Of a DNA stretch of 64,000 nucleotides, positions 17,263 through 25,812 are shown in pieces. The position numbers were made by a program, and so were the translations under genes. Origin of the DNA: Tenacibaculum adriaticum. GTDB lineage: Bacteria; Bacteroidota; Bacteroidia; Flavobacteriales; Flavobacteriaceae. The DNA lies in contig NZ_VNIA01000001.1 of assembly GCF_008124875.1 (NCBI RefSeq), positions 822,721 to 886,720 on the forward strand, given 5' to 3'. The notes beneath the pieces were generated by a model that did not search any database, had not been told where the DNA came from, and saw only the letters and a program-made list of their open reading frames with translations. The number at the start of each line of letters is the position of its first letter. Positions within the stretch are counted from its first letter, which is position 1.

Positions 17263-17778
17263 ATGAACAAAAATACTTTTCTTTTTATCTTTTGTGTTTT
17301 AAGTGCGGTAAGTAGTATTAATGCACAAACAACATTTGATTGGGATACTCCGGTGATAACTGTTGATGCAGCAGCTGGTACTGTTACTCAAAATAAAAAC
17401 GGAGTCAAAACTACATTTTATGGAGTTTCAAATGAAGTAAACGCTAGTAATGGAGAGGGGTTTGGAGGGTCTACACGTAATGTTATTAGTAGCTCTACTG
17501 CAACATTTTCTTCTAGTGTAACTTTTAAGTTTAGTAAACCTGTAAGTGTTACTTCAGTTTTAGCCATTGATGCTACAAATTTCCCTAAAGATTGGGTATT
17601 TACTCCTATAGGAGGTTCTAATTCTCCAGTTAGAGCTAGTTTAAAAACTTTAGGAGGAACCTCAGTAGATTTAAATTGGACTGATGTTACTGAATTTACA
17701 ATAACCTCCTCTTTAACAGATGGCAAGCTTGGAGGAGATATTTTTATGTTAGATAATTTGGTGGTAAGACTTAATTAA
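17263..17778 (+). CDS. Secreted protein with one copy of an unidentified 149-residue module
   Basis: A 171-residue protein: a signal peptide ending at INAQ (about residue 22), then one module from TTFDWDTPV to GGDIFMLDNLVV. I do not recognise the domain. It is rich in Thr, Ser, Val and Asn with alternating hydrophobic residues, the look of an all-beta jelly-roll or lectin-like fold, and ends in a 'DxF-x-x-DNL' motif common at the last strand of such domains. It has no type IX sorting tail, unlike its neighbour at 17954, which carries two copies of the same module. Placed between FecR and SusC, it is probably part of the same regulon. Confidence 0.75.
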   Translation: MNKNTFLFIFCVLSAVSSINAQTTFDWDTPVITVDAAAGTVTQNKNGVKTTFYGVSNEVNASNGEGFGGSTRNVISSSTATFSSSVTFKFSKPVSVTSVLAIDATNFPKDWVFTPIGGSNSPVRASLKTLGGTSVDLNWTDVTEFTITSSLTDGKLGGDIFMLDNLVVRLN

Positions 17779-17871
17779 GCATAATCGTAATAAATGAAAA
17801 ACTAATGGTTTTAAAAATTATATAGATAATATTAAAACATATGCAATATATGAGATTTCAATAGGCAAAGT

Positions 17872-17922
17872 ATTACTTCCCTCCTTAATCCTTCCATAAC
17901 ATTCTTTCGGGGAGGGGGTAAT
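17872..17922 (+). promoter_or_regulatory. Long GC-rich hairpin ahead of the two-module secreted protein gene
   Basis: ATTAC-TT-CCCTCC (17872-17884) is complementary to GGAGGG-G-GTAAT (17911-17922), leaving a loop of about 26 bases. It is conspicuous for its G and C in very AT-rich surroundings. No T-run follows, so a leader structure is as likely as a terminator for the preceding gene. Confidence 0.4.
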
Positions 17923-17953
17923 TACTATAATTATTAACTAAAATTAAAATAAC

Positions 17954-19150
17954 ATGAAAAAAATTACATTTCTTTTTACTTTTTTTATTTTAAGTACAAT
18001 TAATGCACAAACAACGTTTGATTGGGATACTCCAGTACCATCTGTAGATACATCTGCTGGAACTGTTACTCAAGTTAAAGAAGGAATCACTACTATATTT
18101 ACAGGAGTTGTAGATGAGGTAAATGTTAGTGACGGAGCAGGTTTTGCAGGTTCTACAGGTAATATTATTAGCAGTGCTAGTGCCACATTTGCTTCAAGTG
18201 TTACTTTTACATTTAGTGAACCTGTAAACATTACTTCTATATTAGCTATAGATGCCACTAATTTTGAAAAAGATTGGACATTTACTCCAACAGGAGGCGC
18301 TAATTCTCCAGTAACAGCTACTTTGGCAGCTTTGGATGGAACATCAGTGAATTTAAATTGGACTGGTGTTACTGGGTTTACAGTTACCTCGACTTTAACA
18401 GGGACACTTGGAGGAGATATTTTTGTATTTGATAATTTAGTCGCCGCAGCTAGTTTTATAAATTTTGATTGGGATACACCAGCTCCAAATACGAATGCTT
18501 CTGCTGGAACAATTACTCAAACTAAAGCTGGGGTTACTGCTACATTTACTGGAGTTGCGAATGAAGCAAATGTTAGTGACGGAGCAGGTTTTGCAGGTTC
18601 GACAGGTAATATTATTAGTAGTGCTAGTGCTACATTCGCTCCAAGTGTTACTTTCACGTTTAATGAGCCTGTTGATATCAACTCAGTATTGGCTATTGAT
18701 GCTACTAACTTTGAAAAAGATTGGACATTTACTCCAGTAGGAGGTGCTAATTCACCAGTTACAACAACTTTAGCAGCTTTAAATGGAACATCTGCAAATT
18801 TAAATTGGACTGGTGTTACAGGGTTTACAGTTACCTCTACTTTAACGGCTACACTTGGGGGAGATATTTTTGTATTTGATAATTTAATAATTGCTACTTC
18901 AAACTCAACTTTATCAACTACTAATTACATTACAGAGACTATTAAGATGTATCCAAATCCAGTTGATAATATTCTTTACTTAAAAAATATTGGAAATTTA
19001 AAAGGAACAAAAATCTACAATAGTTTAGGTCAATTAGTTTCTGAAACAAAAAAGGAAGAAATAGATTTTAGCAATTTTAACAAAGGAATATACTTTTTGC
19101 AAGTAAATTCAGATAAAGGTGTTGAAACTAAAAAAATAATAAAAAAATAA
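17954..19150 (+). CDS. Secreted two-module protein with type IX sorting domain
   Basis: A 398-residue protein: signal peptide to INAQ (about residue 18), then two tandem copies of the module also found in the gene at 17263 (about residues 20-168 and 169-317). A short linker and a type A C-terminal sorting domain follow (MYPNPVDNILYL, KIYNSLGQLV, GIYFLQVNS, ending in KKIIKK). The tail directs export by the type IX system and usually attachment to the cell surface. The module's function is unknown; surface binding of a polymer or protein is a guess based on the neighbouring SusC/SusD genes. The two copies are very similar at DNA level, indicating recent duplication. Confidence 0.82.
   Translation: MKKITFLFTFFILSTINAQTTFDWDTPVPSVDTSAGTVTQVKEGITTIFTGVVDEVNVSDGAGFAGSTGNIISSASATFASSVTFTFSEPVNITSILAIDATNFEKDWTFTPTGGANSPVTATLAALDGTSVNLNWTGVTGFTVTSTLTGTLGGDIFVFDNLVAAASFINFDWDTPAPNTNASAGTITQTKAGVTATFTGVANEANVSDGAGFAGSTGNIISSASATFAPSVTFTFNEPVDINSVLAIDATNFEKDWTFTPVGGANSPVTTTLAALNGTSANLNWTGVTGFTVTSTLTATLGGDIFVFDNLIIATSNSTLSTTNYITETIKMYPNPVDNILYLKNIGNLKGTKIYNSLGQLVSETKKEEIDFSNFNKGIYFLQVNSDKGVETKKIIKK
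18017..18910 (+). repeat. In-gene tandem duplication, period 447 bases
   Basis: Copy 1 starts at TTTGATTGGGATAC (18017) and copy 2 at 18464, exactly 149 codons later. The best stretch (from 18121 and from 18568) differs at only a few third-codon-type positions over about 60 bases. A more divergent third copy lies in the upstream gene from 17335. Confidence 0.85.
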
Positions 19151-19335
19151 AGTATTAAAAAAATTAACAACTTAACGTCATGTTATTATTAAAAAAATCA
19201 AAACATATAAAACATAAGTAGAAACAAATACATTACAAAAAGTAAAGGGACAAAGTTTAGATCTCGCTAAAGTTTAAAACTTCACCCCTTTTTTAACATT
19301 AATTAATATTAAACTAACTAATATCAAGTAAAATT

Positions 19336-22300
19336 ATGCATTTTAAATTAACTAAAGGTATTTTCTTTGTTAGAAAATCGCTATTAATAAACTTCATGAG
19401 GACATTTTTATTTTTGTTTTGTTCTACGTTATTCGCTATAACCCCCAACAATGTATTATCTCAAAACACAAAAATTAAGATTAAAATCGATCAACAAGTA
19501 ACTGTTGATGAGGTTTTTGATATAATCTCTTGGCAAACAAAATATGCCTTTATCTATCAAGATAATTTGTTTAAAGACTATCCAAAAGTACAACTTAAAA
19601 AAGGTGTTATTAATATGGATAAGCTTATTAACCAAAGTTTAGTAAATGAAAACTTAAACGTGGTTTTAACTAAGAATAATACTATTATTATAAAAAAAAT
19701 AGATGTTAAACAAGAAAAGCAAATTAGTGGTATAGTAACTGATGATTATGGATTACCCTTACCAAATGCAGCCGTTATAATTAAAGGTACAGTTCGTGGT
19801 ACATATACAGATTTTAATGGTAGTTATATAGTAAAAGTTCCTAACCCAAGAAGCATTTTAGTTTTCTCTGCTTTAGGGTACAAAACTCTCGAAATAGTTG
19901 TAGGTGAAAAAAAAATAGTAAATGTTCAAATGGATGTTAGCACTTCTAGTTTAGATGAAGTTGTTGTTATTGGTTATGGAAAATCTAAAGCACAAGATTT
20001 AACAGGCTCTGTAGGTGTTATTAAGGCTACAGATTTAAACACGAATAGTAATCCAACAGTCGAAAGTCAATTAGGAGGGAAGCTGTCAGGAGTGCTTGTA
20101 ACAAGGAGAGATGGTAGGCCAGGTGGTGGAGCATCAGTTCAAATTAGAGGTTTAAGTAGTTTATTGGGGTCAAATGAACCGTTGTATGTTATAGATGGAA
20201 TACCATATCAACCGCTTTTTAACGATGCAGAACAAAACATTAATATTTTAAGTTTTATAAACCCAGCAGATATAGAAAGTGTGTCGGTTCTTAAAGACGC
20301 TTCTTCTGCTGCAATTTATGGTTCCAGAGCTGCAAACGGGGTTGTTTTAATTACCACTAAAAAAGGAACTAAGGGAGATAAACCTGTATTTGAAATTGAT
20401 TTAAAAACTACAGTTCAAGCACCAAAGTTTAATTCAAAATTTTTAAATGCAGAACAATGGTTTAGTGTTCTTGAAGTAGCAGCTGTTAATGCAGGATTAG
20501 CATTTGATAGAGAAAGTATTGATTTAGGGGATAATACCAACTGGGTTGATGAAGCTTTGGGTATTGGAGTAATGAACACCTTAAACATGAGTGTTGTAGG
20601 AGCTACCGAAAAAACTAATTATGCTTCATCTTTTTCTTATACAGATCAAGAAGGAATTATAAAGCCTTCATTTTTTGAAAGATATAACGCGAGACTTAAT
20701 TTAGATAGTGAAGTTACAGATAAATTTAAGATAGGTACTAATATTGCTTATTCTTATTCTGAGAGAGATGCCGGAACCAGCTTTAATTTAGTAGCAAAAC
20801 AAAGACCAGATATGCCTAGACATTATATTAATTCTGATAGAGATTTGAATTCGGTTAATTACTTAGCTCGTGAAGAAAAAACAAAAAGGTTATCTACAAG
20901 TAACATGATTTTAGGTTCTTTTTACGGAGAATTAGAAATAGTTGACGGCTTAAAAGTAAAATCATCATTTAATATGAGTAAGGTTAATACTAAAAGCTTT
21001 ACGTTTTCACCAAAAATACTTGATACAAGCGAAGAGCCAATAGCTCGTAGAAATGATTCAAATTTTGAAAACACGACATTAGTTTGGGACAATACTTTAA
21101 ATTATTCAGTGGAATTTAATAATTCTCATAATCTAGATATTGTTACAGGAGCATCTTGGAATAGAGTTATAAATAAATCTGAATCTATAAACTCACAGGG
21201 ATTTGCAAATGAAAATTTTCTTTTTAATTTAGGTTCAGCAAATGAAATAACGAGTGCAATTAGTAATGAAGGAGTAAGTGGCCTAGAATCTTTTTTTGCA
21301 AGAGCTAATTATAATTTTGAAAATAAATATTATCTAACATTTACAGGAAGAGCTGATAAGTCTACTAAATTTGGGCCAAATAATCGTTGGGGATACTTCC
21401 CTTCGGTAGGATTAGCTTGGGATATCTCCAGAGAAAATTTTATGGAAGATAAAACTGTTAGCCATCTTAAATTAAAGTCTAGTGTTGGAGTTACTGGTTT
21501 AGCTAGCTTTGGAGACTTCTTATTTGATACTTTTTATGGAACAGGGACTTTTTATAATGGGTTAAACGGGATTGCACCTAATGGTATTCCAAATTCAGAT
21601 TTACGTTGGGAAAAAACAACACAATTAGATGTAGGTATAGATTTCGGATTATTTGATAATAAAATAAACGGTTCGTTAGGGTACTATTCAAAATATACAA
21701 ATGATTTAATTCTTGAAGTACCTATTCTACTGGAAGCAGGAGGAGGAACTAACCAAATCCAAAACGTAGGTGATATTAGTAATAAAGGTATTGAGTTTTC
21801 TATTAATGCAAATTTAATTGACAAAAAAGATTTTAAATGGAGTGCCTCTTTTAATATTACGTATCAAAAAAATAAAGTTGAAAAATTGGGTGACGGTCAA
21901 ATAGATGATTATGCAAATACACTATATTTAGAAGAAGGACAACCATTAGGTATATTTAGAGGGCACACTACAGATGGTATTTTTCAAACTCAAGAAGAAA
22001 TTGACGAATTAAATGCTGGTGCTCCTGATGGTTTTTATCAATCTATGGATACAGCACCAGGAGATATAAAAATTGTAGACACTAACGAAGATGGAGAAAT
22101 TAATCAATTCGATAAAGTTACTGTTGGTAATGCCTTACCAGAATTTTATGGAGGTTTTAATAGTTCGTTAACCTATAAAGATTTTGAATTTTCGACATAT
22201 TTTCAATATCAGTTGAATGCCGATTTGATCCCTAGATTATTTACAGATGCTAAAAAAGTTAGAGCTAATGGTCTTTTAAGTAATTTTTCAACAGATGCTT

Positions 22301-22638
22301 TAGACGCATGGTCATCAACAAATACTAATACTAATCAACCTCGTAATTTACAATCGTCTTCAAGTTTTAATTTAGAAACTTTAGATACAGATGTTTCTGA
22401 TGCTTCATACTTAAAACTTAAAAATGTTAGACTGGGTTATAATATCAATGCGGTTAAGGATTTAAAGGCGCTTATTTATATATCTGCAACAGATTTATTT
22501 ACAATAACCAAGTATAAGGGGTCAGACCCAGAAGTAGCCGAGTTTGATGGAAATACGAACAACTATAACTTTGGTAATGATTCAGGAAGATATCCTTATA
22601 GTAGAACATTTTCTTTGGGTGTAAACTTAAAATTTTAA
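19336..22638 (+). CDS. SusC/RagA-family TonB-dependent receptor with STN domain
   Basis: An 1100-residue outer-membrane importer. After the signal peptide (to about residue 47, NVLSQ) comes an STN domain (about 50-115: KIKIDQQVTVDEVFDIIS...YAFIYQD). Next is a carboxypeptidase-regulatory-like domain (about 130-200: ISGIVTDDYGLPLPNAAVIIKG) and the plug, with the SusC signature (VQIRGLSSLLGSNEPLYVIDG). The barrel ends in FSLGVNLKF. The STN domain is the part that contacts FecR, tying this receptor to the sigma/anti-sigma pair upstream. SusD follows after 11 bases. Several ATG codons exist near the start; the one at 19396 (MRTF) would give a more ordinary signal peptide than 19336. Confidence 0.95.
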   Translation: MHFKLTKGIFFVRKSLLINFMRTFLFLFCSTLFAITPNNVLSQNTKIKIKIDQQVTVDEVFDIISWQTKYAFIYQDNLFKDYPKVQLKKGVINMDKLINQSLVNENLNVVLTKNNTIIIKKIDVKQEKQISGIVTDDYGLPLPNAAVIIKGTVRGTYTDFNGSYIVKVPNPRSILVFSALGYKTLEIVVGEKKIVNVQMDVSTSSLDEVVVIGYGKSKAQDLTGSVGVIKATDLNTNSNPTVESQLGGKLSGVLVTRRDGRPGGGASVQIRGLSSLLGSNEPLYVIDGIPYQPLFNDAEQNINILSFINPADIESVSVLKDASSAAIYGSRAANGVVLITTKKGTKGDKPVFEIDLKTTVQAPKFNSKFLNAEQWFSVLEVAAVNAGLAFDRESIDLGDNTNWVDEALGIGVMNTLNMSVVGATEKTNYASSFSYTDQEGIIKPSFFERYNARLNLDSEVTDKFKIGTNIAYSYSERDAGTSFNLVAKQRPDMPRHYINSDRDLNSVNYLAREEKTKRLSTSNMILGSFYGELEIVDGLKVKSSFNMSKVNTKSFTFSPKILDTSEEPIARRNDSNFENTTLVWDNTLNYSVEFNNSHNLDIVTGASWNRVINKSESINSQGFANENFLFNLGSANEITSAISNEGVSGLESFFARANYNFENKYYLTFTGRADKSTKFGPNNRWGYFPSVGLAWDISRENFMEDKTVSHLKLKSSVGVTGLASFGDFLFDTFYGTGTFYNGLNGIAPNGIPNSDLRWEKTTQLDVGIDFGLFDNKINGSLGYYSKYTNDLILEVPILLEAGGGTNQIQNVGDISNKGIEFSINANLIDKKDFKWSASFNITYQKNKVEKLGDGQIDDYANTLYLEEGQPLGIFRGHTTDGIFQTQEEIDELNAGAPDGFYQSMDTAPGDIKIVDTNEDGEINQFDKVTVGNALPEFYGGFNSSLTYKDFEFSTYFQYQLNADLIPRLFTDAKKVRANGLLSNFSTDALDAWSSTNTNTNQPRNLQSSSSFNLETLDTDVSDASYLKLKNVRLGYNINAVKDLKALIYISATDLFTITKYKGSDPEVAEFDGNTNNYNFGNDSGRYPYSRTFSLGVNLKF

Positions 22639-22649
22639 AAACATAAATT

Positions 22650-24047
22650 ATGAAACATACATATAATTATTTAGGTACATTACTATTGTTTATAGGGTTA
22701 ATTTCATGTGAATTAACAGATATAGACGAAATACAACCTAAATTTCAAATAAGTACAGAACTTGTCTTTTCTGATTCTGAAAGTGCAGAACAAGCATTGG
22801 TTGGAGTTTATAATTTAACATTATTAAATTATGGAGCATGGCTTTGGAACGCTACAGATCATGGTCAAATGGGTATAGAGTTAGTCTCTCCATTTGGAGA
22901 TTCTCCATTCTCAACAAATTTACTGAATTCAGAAATAGCTACATTAAATCACTATAGTGATCCTTTTCAAGCAATTAATGCCATTAATTATATAATAGCA
23001 GGAGTGCCAACTATTGATAATGATTTGTTTGAAGGTAATAGAAAAGCAGAAATATTAGGAGAAGCACATTTATTAAGAGCTTTTTCGTACTTCAATCTTT
23101 TAAGATCTTATGGTCAATTTTGGGATAAAAATTCTAGTTATGGTATGGTAATACATACTAATCCTAATGCTGCGATTGTTGCTAAACCAAGAAGTACAGT
23201 TCAAGAAACGTATGATTTAATATTATCTGATTTAGATTTTGCAATAGAAAATGCACCAACATTTAACACTGCAGTTTATGCCTCTAAAGAGGCAGCTAAA
23301 GCTATTAAAGCGAGAGTTTTATCATACTATGGGGGTAATGATGCGTATGTTGAAGCAGCAGCACTTTGTAAAGAAGTAATTAATAGTGGTTATTTTTCGT
23401 GGGAAGCTTCATACGAAGATATTTTTAAGAATACTTTTAATTCTAACGAGGCTATTTTGGTAAATCATTGGGATGGTACAGAAAACAGTAACGGAAACGT
23501 AAAACCTCTTCTTCTGCCTTTTCTTGTTAAGGCAAGTCCTATTTACATGGATTTAATGCCGCTTAATGACCCAAGAAGAGAAATTATTATGACATCTCAG
23601 GGGACAATCACTAAATATGCAAGTCTTAATGATCCTGATGCTCCTTCAGGACATTCTGGAACTTTCTATATGCGTTTAGCTGAAGTTTATTTAATACAAG
23701 CCGAATGTTTAGTAAGAAGTGGTGCACCTCTTTCAGAAGCACAATTAGCTTTAGATGTTGTTAGAGCAAGAGTAGGATTACCAGGTACAGCAGCATCAGA
23801 TGCCAATCAATTATTAGCAGATATTAGAACTGAAAAATTATTGGATTTAGCTTTTGAAGATGCACAGCCATGGTTTGATATGGTACGTTATCACGTATTA
23901 GGAGATATAGATATTTCAACTATAAAACCAACAATAGATGTTGCAACAAATGGTGTGAGTCAATTTATACTTCCAATACCCCCTAAATCCTTAAAATTAT
24001 CGAAAGGTCTTGTAGTTCAAAACCCAGGGTATCCAGTTGAAAACTAA
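22650..24047 (+). CDS. SusD/RagB-family nutrient-binding lipoprotein
   Basis: A 465-residue lipoprotein with lipobox LISC (Cys20). It shows the SusD features: an N-terminal segment with SESAEQALVGVYN, the tetratricopeptide-like helix GEAHLLRAFSYFNLLRSYG, and the C-terminal RLAEVYLIQAECLVRSG, VRARVGLPG and DLAFEDAQPWFDMVRY blocks (given in short parts). SusD proteins cap the SusC barrel on the cell surface and capture the substrate. The tight spacing to SusC and the terminator right after the stop mark the end of a SusCD transcript. Confidence 0.95.
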   Translation: MKHTYNYLGTLLLFIGLISCELTDIDEIQPKFQISTELVFSDSESAEQALVGVYNLTLLNYGAWLWNATDHGQMGIELVSPFGDSPFSTNLLNSEIATLNHYSDPFQAINAINYIIAGVPTIDNDLFEGNRKAEILGEAHLLRAFSYFNLLRSYGQFWDKNSSYGMVIHTNPNAAIVAKPRSTVQETYDLILSDLDFAIENAPTFNTAVYASKEAAKAIKARVLSYYGGNDAYVEAAALCKEVINSGYFSWEASYEDIFKNTFNSNEAILVNHWDGTENSNGNVKPLLLPFLVKASPIYMDLMPLNDPRREIIMTSQGTITKYASLNDPDAPSGHSGTFYMRLAEVYLIQAECLVRSGAPLSEAQLALDVVRARVGLPGTAASDANQLLADIRTEKLLDLAFEDAQPWFDMVRYHVLGDIDISTIKPTIDVATNGVSQFILPIPPKSLKLSKGLVVQNPGYPVEN

Positions 24048-24050
24048 AAA

Positions 24051-24084
24051 AAACCCAAATTCAATAACTATTGAATTTGGGTTT
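24051..24084 (+). terminator. Rho-independent-type hairpin after susD
   Basis: AAACCCAAATTCAAT, a four-base loop AACT, and the exact complement ATTGAATTTGGGTTT form a perfect 15-base-pair stem starting four bases after the susD stop. The 3' arm ends in a T-run. Confidence 0.85.
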
Positions 24085-24123
24085 TATAAAATAATAATTT
24101 AGAAAAACAACATAAATAGTAAA

Positions 24124-25587
24124 ATGAAAAAAATATTAATCGCATTAACAGCTATGATTTTTTTAAATTCTTGTAAGCAAGAAACTAAAGAAATAGACAA
24201 TTCATTAATTGTTGCTGGACAAATTGAGAATTATACTGATGGGAAATTTTATTTAATTGGTGACGAGCAATTAGTAGTAGATTTAGATGAAGAAGGAAAA
24301 TTTCAATTTAATACTGAAATAAGTAATCCTAAATATTTTATAATGGGTTCTAATGATATGAACCAATCATTATTTTGTATGCCAGGAGATAGTATTTATG
24401 TATCCTACAATACTAAAAATGAAGATAAAATAAAAGCAACCAAATTTTCTGGTGATAGGAGCGAAGAAAATCATTATTTGACTATAAAAGGTAGTGAATT
24501 TAATCGATTAGATGCATTAAATATAAATATGCCAAAATTGTTGGCAATGCCCAACACAAAAGTAGATAGCATTTTTAAAAGTAGAGAAAAGAAGTTTTCA
24601 AAGTTGTTAGATGAAAATACCACAAAAAATGCACATCCAGACTTTTTGCATTATGAGCGTTTTTGGAACGAAAACAATATGCTTATAGAAAATTTAATAA
24701 ATAAGAATGTAAGAACCAGAATAAGTGCTAACCCTTCATTACTTACATCATATGACCCTACAGGAACTTTAAAAGATGTAAAAATTGATACCATTTTCCC
24801 TAAAGGATATAGCGATGTCGTTTCAAAGTTTAATATTAATGATAGTAAACTTTTAACATTAAATGAAAATGAATATATGACTTGGTTAGAACTAATCATG
24901 TCTAATAAGTATCCAGAACTAAATGTTAATGCATGGGGTACAGAAGATAACAAAAAACCGCATTGGTATAAAATAATAGATGAGTATAAAAAACTAATTC
25001 CAGATACTTTAGTTTACGATGCTTTTTTATACAGATTACATAAACAAAAAATGCTGTATTCTGAACACAAATTGGTAAAAGAAACAGCACATTTAATACA
25101 AAATAAAGAGAGAAGAGAAGAAGTATTAGAAACTATAAATAGAGTATTGACGTTAAATTCTACACCTTTCCCAGAATTTAACGCAACCTATACAGATGGT
25201 AAACCTTTTGGGAAAAAGGATTTATTAGGTAAGTACACCTATATCGATTTTTGGGCAACGTGGTGTGGACCTTGTAAAATGGAAATTCCTTATCTACAAA
25301 AGTTAGAGGAAGAATATCGTGGTAAAAATATCAATTTTGTTAGTATTTCAACAGATAGAAATAGAGATGTTGAAATATGGAAAAATATGGTAAAAGATAT
25401 GAAATTAACAGGGACTCAGGTAATGATGGATGAAAAATCATATCAAGAAGTTGCAAAATTATTAGTTATTGAATCTATTCCACGATTTGTATTGTTAGAT
25501 CCAAATGGCGTTGTTATAAATAATAATGCTGATAGACCTTCTAGTGAAACGGTTAGATCGATGCTAAATCAATTAGAAAATCTTTAA
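24124..25587 (+). CDS. TlpA-like thioredoxin-fold lipoprotein
   Basis: A 487-residue lipoprotein (lipobox FLNSC, Cys17). The first about 120 residues look like the DUF4369-type beta domain that often precedes TlpA folds in Bacteroidota; a helical middle follows. The last 140 residues are a thioredoxin fold with the redox motif W380-C-G-P-C384-K in FWATWCGPCKMEIPYL and a cis-Pro region SIPRFVLLD. It should act in the periplasm as a disulfide reductase or resilience protein, possibly on the imported substrate. It is followed by the M16 peptidase and the DsbD-like protein, which could supply its electrons. Confidence 0.9.
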   Translation: MKKILIALTAMIFLNSCKQETKEIDNSLIVAGQIENYTDGKFYLIGDEQLVVDLDEEGKFQFNTEISNPKYFIMGSNDMNQSLFCMPGDSIYVSYNTKNEDKIKATKFSGDRSEENHYLTIKGSEFNRLDALNINMPKLLAMPNTKVDSIFKSREKKFSKLLDENTTKNAHPDFLHYERFWNENNMLIENLINKNVRTRISANPSLLTSYDPTGTLKDVKIDTIFPKGYSDVVSKFNINDSKLLTLNENEYMTWLELIMSNKYPELNVNAWGTEDNKKPHWYKIIDEYKKLIPDTLVYDAFLYRLHKQKMLYSEHKLVKETAHLIQNKERREEVLETINRVLTLNSTPFPEFNATYTDGKPFGKKDLLGKYTYIDFWATWCGPCKMEIPYLQKLEEEYRGKNINFVSISTDRNRDVEIWKNMVKDMKLTGTQVMMDEKSYQEVAKLLVIESIPRFVLLDPNGVVINNNADRPSSETVRSMLNQLENL

Positions 25588-25738
25588 AAGTTAAACAATG
25601 TTTAATTGATTATTATGTAATCTCGAATTCTAAAACTAAATAACTATTAAAAGATCTTAAATTTAATCTTCTCATAAACTTTGTTTTCTAAGGTTATAGC
25701 TTTGAATTAATTAGTCAAACAAAAAAGTGAAAGATCAT

Positions 25739-25767
25739 AAAAGGGTTATTTTTAAAATAACCCTTTT
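25739..25767 (+). terminator. Hairpin with T-run after the TlpA-like gene
   Basis: AAAAGGGTTAT pairs with ATAACCCTTTT around a short A/T loop, ending in TTTTT. It separates the TlpA-like gene from the M16 peptidase gene. Confidence 0.75.
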
Positions 25768-25812
25768 TAAAAATAGACTTCAATAAAACATTTATTTTTA
25801 ATAAATAAAAAC

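Noticed and set aside
18465..18740. Leu-rich 91-codon frame inside the two-module gene
   Set aside because: It is the plus-two frame of a repetitive Thr/Ser/Val-rich sequence, with no signal of its own.
24048..24090. Short coding frame after susD
   Set aside because: The bases are fully explained by the 15-base-pair terminator hairpin.
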